Shown here: positions 21,632 to 31,160 of the stretch, piece by piece
How positions within the stretch are numbered: position 1 is the stretch's first letter
How the letters are laid out: every line of letters begins with the position of its first letter
Origin: Symsagittifera roscoffensis
Lineage: Eukaryota; Xenacoelomorpha; Acoela; Convolutidae
Length of the DNA: 34,974 bases
Reading direction: 5' to 3'
NCBI RefSeq assembly: GCF_963678635.1
Contig: NW_026970922.1
Location: 64,001-98,974 of the forward strand
The notes under the pieces: generated by a model
Databases searched by the model: none
The model's input: only the letters and a program-made list of their open reading frames with translations
What the model was told of the DNA's origin: nothing
Program-made: the position numbers and the translations under genes

Positions 21632-22247
21632 AGAAAGTCCAGATGATGATGATATCTTCCCCTTTATCGTAGATGCAACCACTGATAGAGGACAGCATAT
21701 ATTTTGCAAAAATTTACTCTTAAATTTGTTTGAACCCGGAATCAGTCCATGTAAAACAGAGTTCCCAGATGTAAAAATCAAAAGACAAATTATCGATCAC
21801 TATCTAAAAGATATATGTAACCTAACACAACAATACGGAATCTACTCCATAGAATTCAGCTCACCAAACCAGAATCACAGTAAATATATAATTCAAACAG
21901 ACGACCTTGATTTAGAATTCTCAAAAGTATTCTCAGAATATATAAAAAGCATCCAATATCATAACTCACAAAGAGCAAACTCCATATTCACCAATGAAGT
22001 TTTTGCGATAATATATAGTTATATCTCGATATTAGAAAACGAAATCCAGATACCAAATGTCTCACCGACAGAAACATCTAAACATATAAGAGTACGACAT
22101 AAAATCACACTACTCTCTAGTTTTCTAAATATAATTAAAGAAAATTTCACGAAAGATGAAGTTTCACAACATACAAAACACGACTTACAAAAAATCTTGG
22201 CATGGTTCATAATAGATTATTTCACACATAATATTGATTTAATTTAA
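21606..22247 (+). CDS. gag: Gag-like N-terminal protein, 213 aa
   Basis: It starts at an ATG in good context (AAAAAATGA) and encodes an acidic N-terminus (EESPDDDD) followed by mostly helical-looking sequence without a transmembrane segment. No Pfam-type motif is visible. I assign it to Gag by position and because it is in the same frame as the main polyprotein: after its TAA (22,245-22,247) the frame stays open through 22,475 and on to 29,672. It may therefore be the matrix-like first part of Gag, with the downstream part made by readthrough, or a separate protein. Normal length and family are unknown. Confidence 0.65.
   Translation: MSSTHTPGEESPDDDDIFPFIVDATTDRGQHIFCKNLLLNLFEPGISPCKTEFPDVKIKRQIIDHYLKDICNLTQQYGIYSIEFSSPNQNHSKYIIQTDDLDLEFSKVFSEYIKSIQYHNSQRANSIFTNEVFAIIYSYISILENEIQIPNVSPTETSKHIRVRHKITLLSSFLNIIKENFTKDEVSQHTKHDLQKILAWFIIDYFTHNIDLI
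22245..22247 (+). promoter_or_regulatory. Single in-frame TAA, possible readthrough site
   Basis: This is the only stop between the ATG at 21,606 and the end of pol at 29,672 in that frame. The context is ATT TAA CAA GCA. A CAA after the stop recalls the CAR-YYA readthrough context known from plant viruses, but the fourth base does not fit. Alternatives are a recent nonsense mutation or independent initiation at 22,476. Confidence 0.5.
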
Positions 22248-25200
22248 CAAGCAAGAAAAAATTTTAGACCCCAAAACTCAAACGATGATACTGCCATCAC
22301 AGAACAATCAGACTATGTTTGGGACCCCGAATGGTCTCATCCCGCATCCATAAACTTCCCACAATCAATCTCAAGTCAAGCAATAAGTACGATATCTTAT
22401 GTAAGAGATTATGTACGAGTAATACCATTAACCATTGATGCAACACCATTAAACTATAATACATTTTTACCCGATATGCAAAATAATGGTTTAAACTCTA
22501 CAGTCATACACAATGAAAACCTCAATGGAACTAGGAATCTTACTCAACAAGATATCCAGACACCATCACACTTCATAAATGAAGAAATCGTACACACAAC
22601 AACTACACAACAAAGTATTTCACCAATACGTCCAAACTTAACAACACCAAGAAATACAAATCTTTCACAAACACAGGTAACATTACAATCAACCGTTCCT
22701 TCGGTTGCCCCAAAATATTCACACATGGATTACCAAACATACAGACCCATGACAATACCGCCAAAAACACGCAAAACGTTCACTAGAAACAACTTTGCAG
22801 ACCATAATTATAATTACACACATCCATCAAAAACAAATTATCAACCACGAAAAAATTTTAGTAATTATACAAGATCTCGAAACTGGGATAACCCAATGGC
22901 ACCACCTAATTCAGTAAATTTCCAAACAAATTTACATCCTCCACAGGATCGTAGTGAAAACTATCCATTTTTTCAACAAAATAAAAATAAAAAACAAACA
23001 TCTTATCAAATGGATTACTTATCCTCAGATGATGATTTCTTACAACCAGATATATTTACACCCTATAATCAAGAATATCGTGGACAAGGAATACAGAAAC
23101 CACATACATATCATAGAATTTTTTCTCCACACCCAATAGATACACAAAATCAACAACCAATTCAACAACAAAACCCAATTAATACACAATCTTTTCAACC
23201 AATTCAGCAACAAAATCCAATGATTGCAAACTCGTACCAACCAGCACAAATGCAAAATGAAATACCACTCCCATATTATCTTCAACAACACGAAATAACA
23301 AGAAATCAACTTTCAAATTTTTCTCAAATGCCAAATGCAGCGGAATCATTACAAATGACGATGAATCCATACCTTATGGGTGGATCATCAATAACATCAA
23401 ATAAACCTTTAATGGTATTCACAGGAACAGACCCTGAATATTCTGTAGAAGACTATTTAAATGCAGTCACAGCAAATTTGATTTTAAATATAGGACCTGA
23501 ACCAATTAATACGCCACTACATCAAAACTGGATACATCGACGCACAGCGTTAATACAAACAACTCTAGATGGCGCAGCCCAAAAATGGTTTTCAGTATTG
23601 CCTATAGAAATAAAATCAAATTGGAAAAGGTTTACACAAGAATTTTCAAAAATGTTTGACTCCGAAAGAAACAAACAACAACAAAGAGTTTTATGTAATG
23701 AAATTCGCAGATTACCAAACGAAACCATCAAGCAATTAGCAGTACGAATCGAAACACTAGTTCGAAAAGCATATTCATTAAATACACATGACTATAAAAA
23801 CCTAAAGATGACAGAAATCTTAATGATGACCTTAACACCACAATTAAGGAAAATAGCAATAAAAAAGAGAGCATCCCATCCTTCGTCAATTCGAGAACCC
23901 TATTTAGATTTTCGAAAACTAGTAGACAAACTAGAACAAGCAGAAATCACAATGAAACTCGAAGAAACGGAAAATCTGAAATTACAATACGTTAACAGAA
24001 TTGAAACAGCTTCCACAAATATAAACAATATACAGGAATCAGATACAGACCTCGTTGAAAAAATCACTGAAATACTCAATATTTACGAAAAACACCCAAA
24101 CTTTAAAGGCAAACCATCTTTCAAAAAATGGTGTAATTATTGCCGACGATACGGACATAGTATTTCTGAATGTAGACAAAAACAGCAAGACAATCAAAAT
24201 AAACCTCAAAAATATAAAGAACCAAATAAATCATTCTATCAATACATGAAAAAAGACCAAAATCTACCGAACAAAACAGTCTACAGCAACAACAGTTCAG
24301 GAAAACCACTCCCGAACAATACAAATTATACAAGAAATCAATCACCATATAACTCAAGTTATAGAGGAAGATCACCAGAACGAAGAAACACGCAAAATTC
24401 ATCACAAAATCACTACAATAGACCAAATAGTCGAAATAACTACTCCAGATCACATTCAAATACACAACGATTTGTTTCTAGATCTAATTCCCAATCAAGA
24501 AATAATTATTATCCAAACAATCAATCACGAATTTCATCATACAATAGGAATAGAAACTACTCCAATAATCGGAACAGAAGTTATTCAAACAACCGAAACC
24601 AGAATTACCCGAACAATCAATCAAGGAATAACTCATATAATAGATCAAACTATAACAGACCAAACAATAATTACCAAAACAGATCGCGAAATAATTCACA
24701 AAATCGACATTCAAGTTATAATAATCGTTATAGAAATTATTCCCAATCACCACACCGGAATAATAATAACTATAATAATTCTAATAATCGCCACAGAAGT
24801 AGTACACCTAAACATCAAAGACATATTAATCAAGTACAATCTAATCCAGAAACAACATCAGACCCTCCAGGTATTGATGACACAGTAACTGATACGTTAC
24901 AACTCAATCAAATAAACTGTGGATCATCAGATTCAGAAAGCGATGCAGAAAACACTCTCTCCATCAATATGATAAAAGTCGAAAATGACTATGAACCTGT
25001 TATATATGAACAACCTTTTTCATCACACATATATGAGAATCAATCAGAACTCCTTCACAATTATTATATTGAACCCGTCCATTCCACACCGACGACACAA
25101 AAAACTAATGAAATTAACACTACAAATCAACCCAATGAGAACGAAAAAACAAAATGCTTGAATACAAATCACATCTATCAAAACATACAAAAAGAACAAC

Positions 25201-28200
25201 CCAAAGAAAAAATTTGGACAAAACCATTTCTTTTAGAAAGTCCAAGAAGCAAAGAATTTCAACCACCAGATCTTGAAATTGATTTTTTAATTGATTCAGG
25301 AGCAGAATCAAATATAATAAACATTCCCACATGGAATGAAATAAAAACCTTACACCCAAAGCTAACACCTCTTGAAACCTCCAGCAAACTAGCAACAGCA
25401 CAAGGATCAACATTAATAAACTACGGAAAAATTCAATTATTTCTTCTCCCCACAAGAACAATGGAGCAAAACAAAATTTTAACCAAACCATTTAAACAAA
25501 TATTCCATATCACTGATATTAAACACAATATCATTGGAATACCATTTAACTCTAAATATATACCAACAATCAACATCTTGAATAGTAAAATATTAATCAA
25601 AGATAAATATACAAAAACAAAAGACACATCCCTAACATTTTTTCAAAGATTAAATAAACAACCACCATTCTTTTCAAAATTCTATCCAATATATAACCAA
25701 CAAAGAAAACACTTGAAACCACTATCAGGAAACATATACAATTTTTCAGTAAAGCAAGTTCACCAATATGATAAAAAACAAAACAAACAAAAATTTTATA
25801 TGTCAGATTTTGAATTCAAACCTATTCATAAATTTTTCAAAATCACAATCTCATCAATAAAATATTTGAAAAACTCGAATTCAGATATTATTTCCTTACA
25901 TGTATACAACAATACACCTTACCAAGTAACATTACCTTTAGGACTTTTAGGCTATTGCGAAACCAACGCTACAATATCACCAATACACGAAAAAGCATAT
26001 CGTGTAAATAATATACTCCAATTACTAGATATTTGCCAATCCACAATTCTTAATGAAGAATTATCTATAAATAGTATAATAAGTAACGAAAACAGAAATA
26101 CGGATTATTTCACAAAAACCCCATATTTCAAACCTACATTCAACATAAGTAACTACACAGAGAGTCAACAGAAATTTTTAACAATGTTTAATTTCCAACA
26201 TTCACAAATAACACAAGACGAATTTGAAAAACTAGCAAAACAGCTAATTAAATATTCATCAGTCTATGCAACATCCAAATTTGATGTTGGCAAAATCAGC
26301 TCATCACTACATCTCCCATTAAAACCAGACGCAGTTTTCAAAAAACAAAGAGCAAGTAAAGTACCAATTCACTTACACGATAAAGTGAACAGATTACTCG
26401 ACATTTTAGAACAATACAACATTATATCACCAGTAAACAAAGAAGAACAACCAAAAGGCAACACATTTATCAACCCTGTTATCATTCTAGCCAAAGGAGA
26501 ATCATTAAAAATTGTTCTCGATGCTAGATACCTCAACTCACTCATAGATGAATCAAAGTGTAATTGGCCCATTGAACTAATACAAGTTATTTTAACAAAA
26601 ATAAACGGAAAATACTTTACCACCGCTGATATGAATAGTGCATATAATCAAATGCCATTAGATGAACAATCACGACGCTTAACACAATTTGTTATTGGAA
26701 ACCAACAATACGAATTCAACCGCTTATTCTATGGAATATCCATAGGACCAGCAGCATTTTCAGCTTTTATGAGCAAAATTTTTCGACCACTAATACTCAA
26801 GAAAAATGCAATCACCTATTTAGACGATGTTTTTATGCAATCACAGACAAAAGAGGAAATGTTCAATGTTTTAGAACAATATCACCAAATACTTCAGAAC
26901 GAAAATCTGAAGGCCGCCCCCGATAAATCACACTTCTTTTTGACAAAAGTTAAATTCTTAGGACATAATATAGAAAGAAAAACAATCACTCCATTGAAAT
27001 CACGTATAGACGCTATTCAAAAACTCCAACCACCAACAAATAAAAAGAAAATCCAAGAATTCCTTGGAATGTTAAACTTTTTAAGCAAATATGTTTATAA
27101 AATGCAATTATATCTACGACCATTCTATAACATACTTAGACAACAAAATAATTTTGAATGGAAAACAGAACATCAAGCACGATTTGAAGAAATTAAAAAA
27201 CTTCTAACTGAACAAATTTCAAACACAATTCCAGATTCAAATCAACCATTTTATGCAATGTGCGATGCTTCGAACTTTGGCATCGGCGCAGCATTATTAC
27301 AATCACATAATAGTACAAATAAAATGAACCTCATATCAGCAAATTCTCGATTATTCACTCAAGCAGAGCTACGACTCTCAACTCTAATGAGAGAATGTAC
27401 AGCCATAATATATACACTAACAGAATATGAATTTCTGATACTTGGATCAAAACATCCCACAGTTCTATTCACAGACCATAAACCAATCATCTTTCTTTTT
27501 ACACAAAAGTCTAATCCAAACCACCGAGTTTATAGATTTCAACTCATTTTAATGAAATTCCCAAACTTACATATAGTTTGGACCGCAGGAAAAAATCTTG
27601 CATTACCAGACACCTTAAGTCGAAATACGCCACCTGAATTACTCACACGTAAAACCACAGTCGAAATACCCAAAAACATAAAATTCTACCTTGCAGAAAA
27701 TGAAACATCACCCCGATTGGAATGCAAATATGCAGTAAAAACTGACGTTGAACAATCACAAATAAATAATTTACAACATTTCCCACTTTATTTAGATTGT
27801 CAAAATAGTCACTATGAAGTTGATCTACTTGGAACATCAACTTTTAAACCAATCCCATATTCACAATGGATAAAAAATAACACCCAACAAAAAAGAATAA
27901 AACAACACCCGCCTAAAAAAGACCATTTTCCACTAATTGAAAAAGAAAATTTAACTGATAAAATAAACTTATCAGGACCACAAACAAACGATTCAAAATA
28001 CACAATAAATCAAGTTTTTGACCTCCATGACCCACTTGACACAATACCCTTATCTAAATTAGAAATTGAAAACATTTTTCTCCCCCCAACAGAAACAATT
28101 ACAATTTCAACACTGAAACAATATCAAAACCTTGACCCAGTAATTCGACAACTGAAATCATGGCACAAATATAAAACTAAACCTATCAAAGCAGATTCAA

Positions 28201-29672
28201 CTATTCTAGGAAACAAAACACTCCTCCGATATTTTCGAAAATTCAATAATACAACAATTAACGAAAACACAGACCTTCTAGAATACAAACTAAATGAATC
28301 TACAGTTCCCTGTCTCCCTTTAAGTATGATTCTTATAGCTTTTAATATTTCACATACACAAAATATTAAAGGACACTCTGGATCAGAAAAAACATATTCA
28401 AATTTTGTACAAAACTTTTATTTCCCAAATGCACCAATTTGGATAAAAGTACTATGCAAGGACTGTATAGTATGTCAACTAAATAAACCTTACCCAAATC
28501 AAAAACAAATAGCACAAAAACAAGATTTTAAAGGACAAAGTTTGTACTTTAATCATCGTATCTCATTTGATACCAAAGGACCAATTTCACCCTCATCCGA
28601 AGGAAACTCCTACATTATGGTAATTGTTGACGCATTTACACATTATGTAGCACTTAACCCAGTACCACATTGTAACGCTTATTACGCTTACACAACACTC
28701 TATGAACACTGGATAGCAAAATTCGGACTACCAGAAATTTTAGTTACAGACAACGGTACAGAATTCATAAATAATGAAATCATCACACTATGTCATTTAT
28801 ATAACATTAAACACAAACCACGTACATCTCACGCACCTTGGACAAACGGCTTAGTCGAAGGTATGAACCGTTCATTACAAGAATATCTCAGATGTATCAT
28901 CAATGGAAATGATACAAGATATACCGAATGGTCAGCAGATGTAAAACTATTTCCCTTAGCATATAATTCACAAATCACGACAACTTTAGGAATGTCACCA
29001 TATGAAATGGTTTTTAACCAAAAGCCACGCAAACCAATAATGTTTACAGCAAACTCTCATAAAAACGCACAAGGTTATTGTAAACCAAATAAAGACGCAA
29101 TTTGTTATAACCTACCATTACATACACACGATGAAGATCATTTTCATCACCCACAAATTCTTAAATTAGCCTCCGGTACACACACCGAATGGATTTTAAA
29201 CAGAGATAAAAAACACAATGAAATTTACCAAAAGGTAACAAAAAAGTTGTTACAAAGGCAAAATATTAATGAACAAATAAATTCACGCTTTACACCAGCC
29301 TCCGATTTAAAAATTGGAACATTTGTTTTAATATCCAATTTTAATACTCAAAATGGAATTTCAAAAAAGTTACAACCCCTTCGTAAAGGACCATACCAAA
29401 TAATTGCAAAACCCACTGATGTCACATATAAAATCACCGACTCAGATAAAAAAGAAATCGTTCAACACCGATCAAAAAATCTCGATCAAAATACATCTCA
29501 AAAAGAAAGAAAAAATAGAAAAATGACAGAACAAATAATACCCCAAGAACAAATCGACAAATCAGAACATAGAGAGTCTTCACGACTTAGAAATCAACCA
29601 CGTAAAAATTATAAAGTATTCATCCCACAATCTAAAATATTAAAGAAAGTTGAATTTCAAAAACAACCTTAA
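22248..29672 (+). CDS. gag-pol: Gag-Pol polyprotein (NC, PR, RT, RNase H, IN)
   Basis: The first ATG is at 22,476 (2,398 aa; residues below count from it), but the frame is open from 22,248. Residues 1-320 are Q/N/P-rich. A retrotransposon Gag domain lies at about 325-490, and a CX2CX4HX4C zinc knuckle at C553-C566. A long N/R/S/Y-rich basic tract covers about 600-790. Protease has DSGA at D940. RT spans about 1,268-1,480, with D1385 and YLDD (D1450, D1451). RNase H has D1597, E1640, D1667 and D1712. Integrase has an HX6H-X26-CX2C finger (H1960, H1967, C1994, C1997), a DX59DX35E triad (D2032, D2092, E2128) and a GPY motif near 2,305. All these residues are intact, so the enzymes should be active. 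The PR-RT spacer, about 330 residues, is long for the family. Confidence 0.95.
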   Translation, partial: QARKNFRPQNSNDDTAITEQSDYVWDPEWSHPASINFPQSISSQAISTISYVRDYVRVIPLTIDATPLNYNTFLPDMQNNGLNSTVIHNENLNGTRNLTQQDIQTPSHFINEEIVHTTTTQQSISPIRPNLTTPRNTNLSQTQVTLQSTVPSVAPKYSHMDYQTYRPMTIPPKTRKTFTRNNFADHNYNYTHPSKTNYQPRKNFSNYTRSRNWDNPMAPPNSVNFQTNLHPPQDRSENYPFFQQNKNKKQTSYQMDYLSSDDDFLQPDIFTPYNQEYRGQGIQKPHTYHRIFSPHPIDTQNQQPIQQQNPINTQSFQPIQQQNPMIANSYQPAQMQNEIPLPYYLQQHEITRNQLSNFSQMPNAAESLQMTMNPYLMGGSSITSNKPLMVFTGTDPEYSVEDYLNAVTANLILNIGPEPINTPLHQNWIHRRTALIQTTLDGAAQKWFSVLPIEIKSNWKRFTQEFSKMFDSERNKQQQRVLCNEIRRLPNETIKQLAVRIETLVRKAYSLNTHDYKNLKMTEILMMTLTPQLRKIAIKKRASHPSSIREPYLDFRKLVDKLEQAEITMKLEETENLKLQYVNRIETASTNINNIQESDTDLVEKITEILNIYEKHPNFKGKPSFKKWCNYCRRYGHSISECRQKQQDNQNKPQKYKEPNKSFYQYMKKDQNLPNKTVYSNNSSGKPLPNNTNYTRNQSPYNSSYRGRSPERRNTQNSSQNHYNRPNSRNNYSRSHSNTQRFVSRSNSQSRNNYYPNNQSRISSYNRNRNYSNNRNRSYSNNRNQNYPNNQSRNNSYNRSNYNRPNNNYQNRSRNNSQNRHSSYNNRYRNYSQSPHRNNNNYNNSNNRHRSSTPKHQRHINQVQSNPETTSDPPGIDDTVTDTLQLNQINCGSSDSESDAENTLSINMIKVENDYEPVIYEQPFSSHIYENQSELLHNYYIEPVHSTPTTQKTNEINTTNQPNENEKTKCLNTNHIYQNIQKEQPKEKIWTKPFLLESPRSKEFQPPDLEIDFLIDSGAESNIINIPTWNEIKTLHPKLTPLETSSKLATAQGSTLINYGKIQLFLLPTRTMEQNKILTKPFKQIFHITDIKHNIIGIPFNSKYIPTINILNSKILIKDKYTKTKDTSLTFFQRLNKQPPFFSKFYPIYNQQRKHLKPLSGNIYNFSVKQVHQYDKKQNKQKFYMSDFEFKPIHKFFKITISSIKYLKNSNSDIISLHVYNNTPYQVTLPLGLLGYCETNATISPIHEKAYRVNNILQLLDICQSTILNEELSINSIISNENRNTDYFTKTPYFKPTFNISNYTESQQKFLTMFNFQHSQITQDEFEKLAKQLIKYSSVYATSKFDVGKISSSLHLPLKPDAVFKKQRASKVPIHLHDKVNRLLDILEQYNIISPVNKEEQPKGNTFINPVIILAKGESLKIVLDARYLNSLIDESKCNWPIELIQVILTKINGKYFTTADMNSAYNQMPLDEQSRRLTQFVIGNQQYEFNRLFYGISIGPAAFSAFMSKIFRPLILKKNAITYLDDVFMQSQTKEEMFNVLEQYHQILQNENLKAAPDKSHFFLTKVKFLGHNIERKTITPLKSRIDAIQKLQPPTNKKKIQEFLGMLNFLSKYVYKMQLYLRPFYNILRQQNNFEWKTEHQARFEEIKKLLTEQISNTIPDSNQPFYAMCDASNFGIGAALLQSHNSTNKMNLISANSRLFTQAELRLSTLMRECTAIIYTLTEYEFLILGSKHPTVLFTDHKPIIFLFTQKSNPNHRVYRFQLILMKFPNLHIVWTAGKNLALPDTLSRNTPPELLTRKTTVEIPKNIKFYLAENETSPRLECKYAVKTDVEQSQINNLQHFPLYLDCQNSHYEVDLLGTSTFKPIPYSQWIKNNTQQKRIKQHPPKKDHFPLIEKENLTDKINLSGPQTNDSKYTINQVFDLHDPLDTIPLSKLEIENIFLPPTETITISTLKQYQNLDPVIRQLKSWHKYKTKPIKADSTILGNKTLLRYFRKFNNTTINENTDLLEYKLNESTVPCLPLSMILIAFNISHTQNIKGHSGSEKTYSNFVQNFYFPNAPIWIKVLCKDCIVCQLNKPYPNQKQIAQKQDFKGQSLYFNHRISFDTKGPISPSSEGNSYIMVIVDAFTHYVALNPVPHCNAYYAYTTLYEHWIAKFGLPEILVTDNGTEFINNEIITLCHLYNIKHKPRTSHAPWTNGLVEGMNRSLQEYLRCIINGNDTRYTEWSADVKLFPLAYNSQITTTLGMSPYEMVFNQKPRKPIMFTANSHKNAQGYCKPNKDAICYNLPLHTHDEDHFHHPQILKLASGTHTEWILNRDKKHNEIYQKVTKKLLQRQNINEQINSRFTPASDLKIGTFVLISNFNTQNGISKKLQPLRKGPYQIIAKPTDVTYKITDSDKKEIVQHRSKNLDQNTSQKERKNRKMTEQIIPQEQIDKSEHRESSRLRNQPRKNYKVFIPQSKILKKVEFQKQP

Positions 29673-30291
29673 TTCTACATTTAATAATCTTTGCACCTCT
29701 GAAACATTTTACACTTTCAATTTTCAAGATAACATGCTGACAAACACGCAGCGATTCTAGTTCAAAATTAGCCAATAGGATTCATCCAATCCGTCACCTT
29801 CTATAACTTTAACACAAACCAACTAGACGAAAAATATTAAACTCCAGGCATATCTATAACTATAACTCTACGACCTCCAGGTCAAAAATAAGCAAACCAC
29901 TCCAACTTGACAACTAAAATAAATATCACCATAATATCATAACCCTCCCTTATCTAATAAACCAAAGATCAACAATATTTCCCCAACTCAGACCTGAAAT
30001 ATCCCCCAAACAAATATGTTAAATTAGCCTAAAGTAAAAGAACGACCATTTTATTTAGCCTAAAGTATAAAAATCTCAAAAATACCCCAGATCATTTGAC
30101 AAATGAAAATAAAGACAAAGAAGACCTCCCGATCACCATAAAAATTGCCCCCAACAATTTTTTACAAAACTCAACCCACTTGTCAAAAAACTAATAAATA
30201 ATCCGACCACACTTGAAAATTGCCCCAAACAACAAAAAATATTCGATCACGAAGCCATTTCTTAAATGCTCTTCTATCAAACAGTCACTAA
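29673..30291 (+). other. Spacer between pol and the downstream ORFs
   Basis: Mostly stop-rich. It has short repeats: TAGCCTAAAGTA near 30,025 and 30,056, and AAAATTGCCCC near 30,141 and 30,216. A 50-codon frame open at 30,113-30,265 has gene-like composition (two cysteines in similar NCPQ and NCPK settings) and ends in TAA. It may be the worn start of the gene that continues downstream. AG acceptors after short pyrimidine stretches, such as TTTTCACCAG at 30,295-30,304, could serve a spliced subgenomic mRNA. Confidence 0.4.
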
Positions 30292-30552
30292 AAATTTTCA
30301 CCAGAAAGCATTCGCGCTATCGCTCGAAACCCAAATATAGACTTACAATCAATAGGAATATACTCAAAATCAGATATTCAACATCACATTAGAACACAAC
30401 AATTCCAGGAATTATTAACACAAATGGACACAATACAAAGACAATCAATGACCAAAACTTACGCAAACTTGCCGAAACCGCAGGATTTGCAGACATCTAT
30501 ACGCAAGACTATAGCGGATATTTCAAAGACATTAAAGACTATATATATCTAA
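30292..30552 (+). pseudogene. Open frame upstream of the membrane ORF, frame-shifted from it
   Basis: One frame is open from 30,292 to the TAA at 30,550-30,552. Its first half looks protein-like (residues resembling a helical heptad pattern, QELLTQMDTIQRQS). From about 30,450 the better protein-like reading is in the next frame back, which stays open from 30,393 to 31,160. The pattern suggests one gene with an indel near 30,440-30,470. Splicing or a frameshift signal are alternatives, although I see no canonical slippery site. This may be the ectodomain remnant of an envelope protein, but no diagnostic motif such as a furin site is visible. Confidence 0.4.
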
Positions 30553-30683
30553 ACGGTGAAAAATACCGTCCCCAAGATATATCACCTATCAATATTTTTA
30601 GCTTTGTTACACTCAAGAATGAAATTCTTGATTTTCTAGGATGGCCCTACTACATCTTAGAAAAACTGACTATTTTATACGCA

Positions 30684-31160
30684 ATGTTTAAGTTTATTGG
30701 ATTTCTTTTTTCACTCTTAAAAGGAATCTATAACACATGTGCTATACACACCCAAGTCAATAGACAAGCAAGTGTAGCACGCATACTATTTGCAGGATTT
30801 TTTGGAATATTTTCTACATCTATAAACAAAATTCTTTTAGACGCACAAATAAAAGAATATAACACAAAAATAGCAACAAGACAGAACACATACGACGAAG
30901 AACATAACAATGCAGACACAACACCAACAGCACCACAGTTACCACCCCTACCACATAACCATCAATTATCCCTAGTCCCACGTAATTTTCGAAATTTAGC
31001 CATAACACATAATAATTTTAGACCAACCATATCACAAAGTCCCATCCAACATATAATGCCACACCACTCACAAGATGAAAATACTTATGAACAAATTATA
31101 GAACAACCCCATACCACCGCTTTTCAGTCTCAAAATAATAATTTTTTTAGCCCACGATGA
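30684..31160 (+). CDS. Membrane protein, possible envelope C-terminal part, 158 aa
   Basis: From the ATG, residues 1-22 form a hydrophobic segment (MFKFIGFLFSLLKG...) and about 33-50 a second one (ILFAGFFGIFSTSINKILL). A hydrophilic tail follows, rich in proline, histidine, asparagine and glutamine. The frame is also open upstream to 30,393 and codes another hydrophobic stretch (ILDFLGWPYYILEKLTILYA), so the true protein is probably longer. Position between pol and the 3' LTR, plus membrane segments and a long cytosolic-type tail, fits the C-terminal end of an Env-like glycoprotein. No homology can be shown here. Its TGA overlaps the next ATG (ATGA, 31,157-31,160). Confidence 0.5.
   Translation: MFKFIGFLFSLLKGIYNTCAIHTQVNRQASVARILFAGFFGIFSTSINKILLDAQIKEYNTKIATRQNTYDEEHNNADTTPTAPQLPPLPHNHQLSLVPRNFRNLAITHNNFRPTISQSPIQHIMPHHSQDENTYEQIIEQPHTTAFQSQNNNFFSPR
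31142..31150 (+). promoter_or_regulatory. Possible splice acceptor before the 602-codon ORF
   Basis: TTTTTTTAG ends seven bases before the ATG at 31,157 and is a good pyrimidine-AG acceptor. The same TAG is the upstream stop of that frame. Splicing here would make the 602-codon ORF the first ORF of a subgenomic mRNA. The alternative is reinitiation at the overlapping ATGA. Confidence 0.4.

Noticed and set aside
24472-24888. 138-codon forward ORF inside gag-pol in another frame
   Set aside because: It is the shifted reading of the N/S/R-rich tract. The product is an isoleucine/threonine low-complexity string.
31142-31148. Run of seven T as a -1 slippery site before the 602-codon ORF
   Set aside because: The -1 frame meets TAG at 31,148-31,150, so a slip there cannot enter the downstream ORF.
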